Assembly (NCBI GenBank): GCA_030611285.1
Contig: JAUWQC010000051.1
Coordinates: 1 to 6,941, forward strand
DNA length: 6,941 nucleotides
Source of the DNA: a bacterium
GTDB lineage: Bacteria > Actinomycetota > Humimicrobiia > Humimicrobiales > Humimicrobiaceae
Direction of reading: 5' to 3'
A model generated the notes under the pieces. It ran no database searches. It was not told where the DNA came from and was given only the letters and a program-made list of their open reading frames with translations. The position numbers were made by a program, and so were the translations under genes. This document shows positions 4,911 to 6,941 of the stretch, piece after piece. The first letter of the stretch is position 1; every line of letters begins with the position of its first letter.

Positions 4911-6653
4911 TTATTTGATTTTTACAAACAGGTAAAAATCAAAAGTATCAATTATCAATTTGTCGGATTGATTGTTTCCGCTTATATTATTTATCAGAAA
5001 CTTAACGCTTACCTTGTCATTCTGATCTGTAAAAGTCATATCAGCAGCAGTCAAAGTGTTGGGGTCGGCTGCATTGTACTTCTTATAAATACTGTCTGCA
5101 TAATCACGCAGGTTCCTTTTATAAATCTCTTTATCTTCATTATTAATCACAAGGTCAAGATCCGGTATGTCAAACTTGACTGTAAGACCTTTATTTGACT
5201 GAGTATTGTTGTTGCGAATACCTTTAATGTCAAAGAAATAGTCAAAACCCTTAATATCAATCGGGGTATCAAGGGTCTCAAGGTATTTATAAAAATAGGC
5301 CTCTTCTAAGTTGGGATAATTATAAGTCGGAGAAAAACCAAATTCATCTTCAAAGTTGGAATTATTATAATTTTCCGGAAGATATTTCACATCCTTGAGT
5401 CTTTTACTATTATCAAAATAAGAAATTATCTGGGTTATTTCTGTCTTGTCTACATCAGAAAGTTCGGTTTTTGTTTTAATAATTGTGTTGTTTTCTATCA
5501 TGTCATACTTGGTCAGTATACTCTCAAGCCTTTTATTCTGGCTGAATTCAGAAACCGAAAATGAACTCCAGGGACCCATAACGGAAAGAACGGCAATGAT
5601 TGCAAGTGATACCGGAAGTATAATATTTCTTGTATTCTTTTTCAGTGAAATATATATCATTATTGCAGCTATCCAGGCACCCATAATTAATACATAATAG
5701 CGATTTTCAGTAATTCCATAAGCCGATAATCTTATTCCCATTGAAACAAACATCATGGCAATCAAAGGCAGAATTATTTTTGAAAACCAGAAAATAAAGT
5801 ATTTGACCCATTTTACAAGGTCTTTGAGAGGAGATATGAAAAAAAGTACAGCTATGCCAATCATCGAATACCATAGTACGAGGTTTGATACCAGACCGCT
5901 TGGCCATTGGTGGGTTATCAATATCTTTGCAAAATATATATAAAGTATAAGGGTATATGCGGACAATATTGGAATTACTATATACAAAACAAGAATTTTA
6001 AAAATTACCGGATAATTGTTTTCATCAAGTTCCTCATCTATTGCTGGAATACCTGCAAGGAAAAAACATGTTCCGAAAATGCCTGCCACTATAAAAAGCG
6101 TATCCAGATAAATATTTTCAGATACAGGAACTCCAAGAAGTTTATTAATCGCGAATATTATCGCGCAAATGCCACCATACATAACTCCTGAATAAACAAA
6201 TGTTATTATGAATCTGGTAAATAGTTTTATAACGTACATTTCAAAATTCCTTATTTTGAACAGGTAAGGGATAAAGATAAAACAAAGGTATAAAGCAATA
6301 TTTACTGCTGCATACCGTGTTCCTGAAACCAGGTTGATTTCCTTCAGCAGTATGAAATAATATAGTATAAGGGATACAGCTCCTGCGAGATAAGTCAAAG
6401 CCTTGAAATATGACTTTATGATTCTGAATCTTTCAAAGAAAATCCTAATGGACAGAGAAAGCGGTATACCCATTGCAAGTGTCATCTGTAAACGCGTCAG
6501 GAACGTTCTTGGGCTTTCGCTTATATTATCCCAGTGTAACTGAACAATTCCCATAATAGCAACAACTGCTGAAAAAGCTATTGTGACTGGAAAACGCCTG
6601 ATACTGTTATATAAACCAGTTAAAAGTTTTTTAATGAAACTAAGTATTGTCAT
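4911..6653 (-). CDS. DUF4153 domain-containing multipass membrane protein
   Basis: A 580-residue inner-membrane protein of unknown function. The N-terminal two-thirds has about eleven hydrophobic segments (roughly residues 22-38, 55-73, 85-103, 114-132, 145-168, 183-203, 217-242, 254-273, 284-307, 320-337, 344-362). It matches my recollection of DUF4153 in its central block: YPVIFKILVLYIVIPIL, YFAKILITHQWPSG, then YGITENRYYVL at about 312-322 and GPWSSFSVSEFSQNKRL. A soluble C-terminal region of about 205 residues follows from about 375. It is rich in Asn, Asp and Tyr with beta-like patches; eleven helices and a cytoplasmic N-terminus would put it outside the membrane, which is inference. The start is ATG at 6653, with AGGAGG 8 nt upstream. 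The GTG at 6662 overlaps that site and is rejected. It is transcribed alone apart from the DegV-like tail frame after its stop. Confidence 0.85.
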   Translation of the reverse strand: MTILSFIKKLLTGLYNSIRRFPVTIAFSAVVAIMGIVQLHWDNISESPRTFLTRLQMTLAMGIPLSLSIRIFFERFRIIKSYFKALTYLAGAVSLILYYFILLKEINLVSGTRYAAVNIALYLCFIFIPYLFKIRNFEMYVIKLFTRFIITFVYSGVMYGGICAIIFAINKLLGVPVSENIYLDTLFIVAGIFGTCFFLAGIPAIDEELDENNYPVIFKILVLYIVIPILSAYTLILYIYFAKILITHQWPSGLVSNLVLWYSMIGIAVLFFISPLKDLVKWVKYFIFWFSKIILPLIAMMFVSMGIRLSAYGITENRYYVLIMGAWIAAIMIYISLKKNTRNIILPVSLAIIAVLSVMGPWSSFSVSEFSQNKRLESILTKYDMIENNTIIKTKTELSDVDKTEITQIISYFDNSKRLKDVKYLPENYNNSNFEDEFGFSPTYNYPNLEEAYFYKYLETLDTPIDIKGFDYFFDIKGIRNNNTQSNKGLTVKFDIPDLDLVINNEDKEIYKRNLRDYADSIYKKYNAADPNTLTAADMTFTDQNDKVSVKFLINNISGNNQSDKLIIDTFDFYLFVKIK

Positions 6654-6661
6654 GATGGCCA

Positions 6662-6667
6662 CCTCCT
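6662..6667 (-). promoter_or_regulatory. Ribosome-binding site of the DUF4153 gene
   Basis: A perfect AGGAGG on the minus strand ends 8 nt before ATG at 6653. The alternative GTG start at 6662-6660 shares its last base with this site, so the ATG is the real start. Confidence 0.75.
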
Positions 6668-6693
6668 TTTTGGTAAAATTAATTCTTATCCGT

Positions 6694-6723
6694 ATTGTAC
6701 ATCATACCGCAGCAGAGCTGCAA
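6694..6723 (-). promoter_or_regulatory. Candidate promoter of the DUF4153 gene
   Basis: Read on the minus strand, TTGCAG (6723-6718) and TACAAT (6699-6694) are spaced by 18 nt. This would start a transcript about 34 nt before the ATG at 6653. The spacer contains most of a small inverted repeat, GCAGC-AGA-GCTGC (6709-6721), which also covers the end of the -35 box. An overlapping TATGAT is a competing -10 candidate. The match is moderate. Confidence 0.35.
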
Positions 6724-6769
6724 TCAAAAATAGTGCTTTGAAACACTTATGACTGTAAGGTAATCACTA

Positions 6770-6796
6770 AAAAGTTTGCTAAAAAAACAAACTTTT
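6770..6796. terminator. 9-bp stem hairpin, possible minus-strand terminator
   Basis: AAAAGTTTG (6770-6778) and CAAACTTTT (6788-6796) are perfect inverted repeats around a 9-nt A-rich loop. On the minus strand the right arm runs into five T residues, so it could end a transcript entering from the right of the window before the DUF4153 promoter. The stem has only two G:C pairs, so it is weak. Confidence 0.3.
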
Positions 6797-6801
6797 CGAA
6801 G

Positions 6802-6839
6802 ATAATTATATAATGCCGTTAAATGGCATTTATAATTAT
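6802..6839. repeat. Long AT-rich inverted repeat (hairpin)
   Basis: The left arm 6802-6817, ending in AATGCC, pairs with the right arm 6825-6839, beginning GGCATT, over about 15 bp with one bulged base and a 7-nt loop GTTAAAT. This is the longest stem in the window. On the plus strand it is followed by T-rich sequence, but no gene ends there on that strand. It could be a terminator, an operator or an mRNA 5' structure belonging to a gene beyond the window. Confidence 0.4.
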
Positions 6840-6862
6840 TTCTAATTTTATTTTTTAAAAAT

Positions 6863-6888
6863 AGATTTTAATATTAAATCTTTTTTTT
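6863..6888 (+). terminator. Terminator-like hairpin with T8 tract
   Basis: AGATTT (6863-6868) pairs with AAATCT (6876-6881) across a 7-nt loop and is followed by a run of eight T residues ending at 6888. Its shape is that of a rho-independent terminator, but the stem has a single G:C pair and no plus-strand gene is seen upstream. In DNA this AT-rich it may be chance. The rest of 6663-6941 holds no coding frame that I can support. Confidence 0.2.
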
Positions 6889-6941
6889 AGTATTAAATGT
6901 TATTATAATAGGGACAAGTTATAAATTAATAAAATATATTA

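Noticed and set aside
4968..6191. Plus-strand open frames opposite the DUF4153 gene
   Set aside because: They are shadows of a long, clearly coding minus-strand membrane protein; their hydrophobic look comes from the opposite strand.
4911..6662. GTG start for the DUF4153 gene at 6662
   Set aside because: It overlaps the AGGAGG motif, which is correctly spaced for ATG 6653.
1..6941. CRISPR array, tRNA/rRNA, riboswitch, insertion sequence, or defence or toxin system
   Set aside because: No regularly spaced repeats, cloverleaf-like sequence, recognised aptamer, transposase motif or defence-family motif was found; the partial gene at 1-211 is only faintly HEPN-like and too incomplete to claim.

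Overview
The window is about 6.9 kb of AT-rich bacterial DNA. Strong Shine-Dalgarno sites (AGGAGG, AAAGGAGGGG) precede several genes, and one near-consensus sigma-70-type promoter is visible. Gene content (a folate-dependent MetF, an archease plus long RtcB pair, a DUF4153 membrane protein, a probable hydrogenase-maturation-protease fragment) fits an AT-rich, probably anaerobic bacterium of the Bacillota/Atribacterota/Thermotogota kind. No marker here fixes the phylum, so this is inference.

Layout, left to right. 1-211 (-): 5' part of an unrecognised small helical protein that runs off the left edge. 445-885 (+): complete YbhB/YbcL-type PEBP protein, with a 12-bp perfect palindrome touching its -10 box. 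887-1192 (-): a reading frame without a start that resembles the C-terminal half of a [NiFe]-hydrogenase maturation protease. 1188-2108 (-): metF, with a 15-bp palindrome just upstream. 2118-2736: two short start-less frames, one per strand, that look like gene debris. 2680-4664 (+): promoter, archease, then rtcB, an RNA-repair operon. 4746-4907 (-): short frame resembling the C-terminal tail of a DegV protein. 4911-6653 (-): a 580-residue DUF4153 membrane protein with its own promoter. 6663-6941: AT-rich DNA with several hairpins and no gene.

Functional links. The only clear functional unit is archease-rtcB: RtcB is the GTP-dependent RNA ligase and archease is its known activator. The other intact genes look like independent transcription units. 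The recurring oddity is the gaps between them, several of which carry short open frames without start codons that look like 3' ends of lost or broken genes. I see no CRISPR array, transposase, tRNA, rRNA or recognisable riboswitch, and nothing that I would call a new defence or mobile system. The intact genes are ordinary, and the points worth checking are the gene remnants, two operator-like palindromes and the archease leader.
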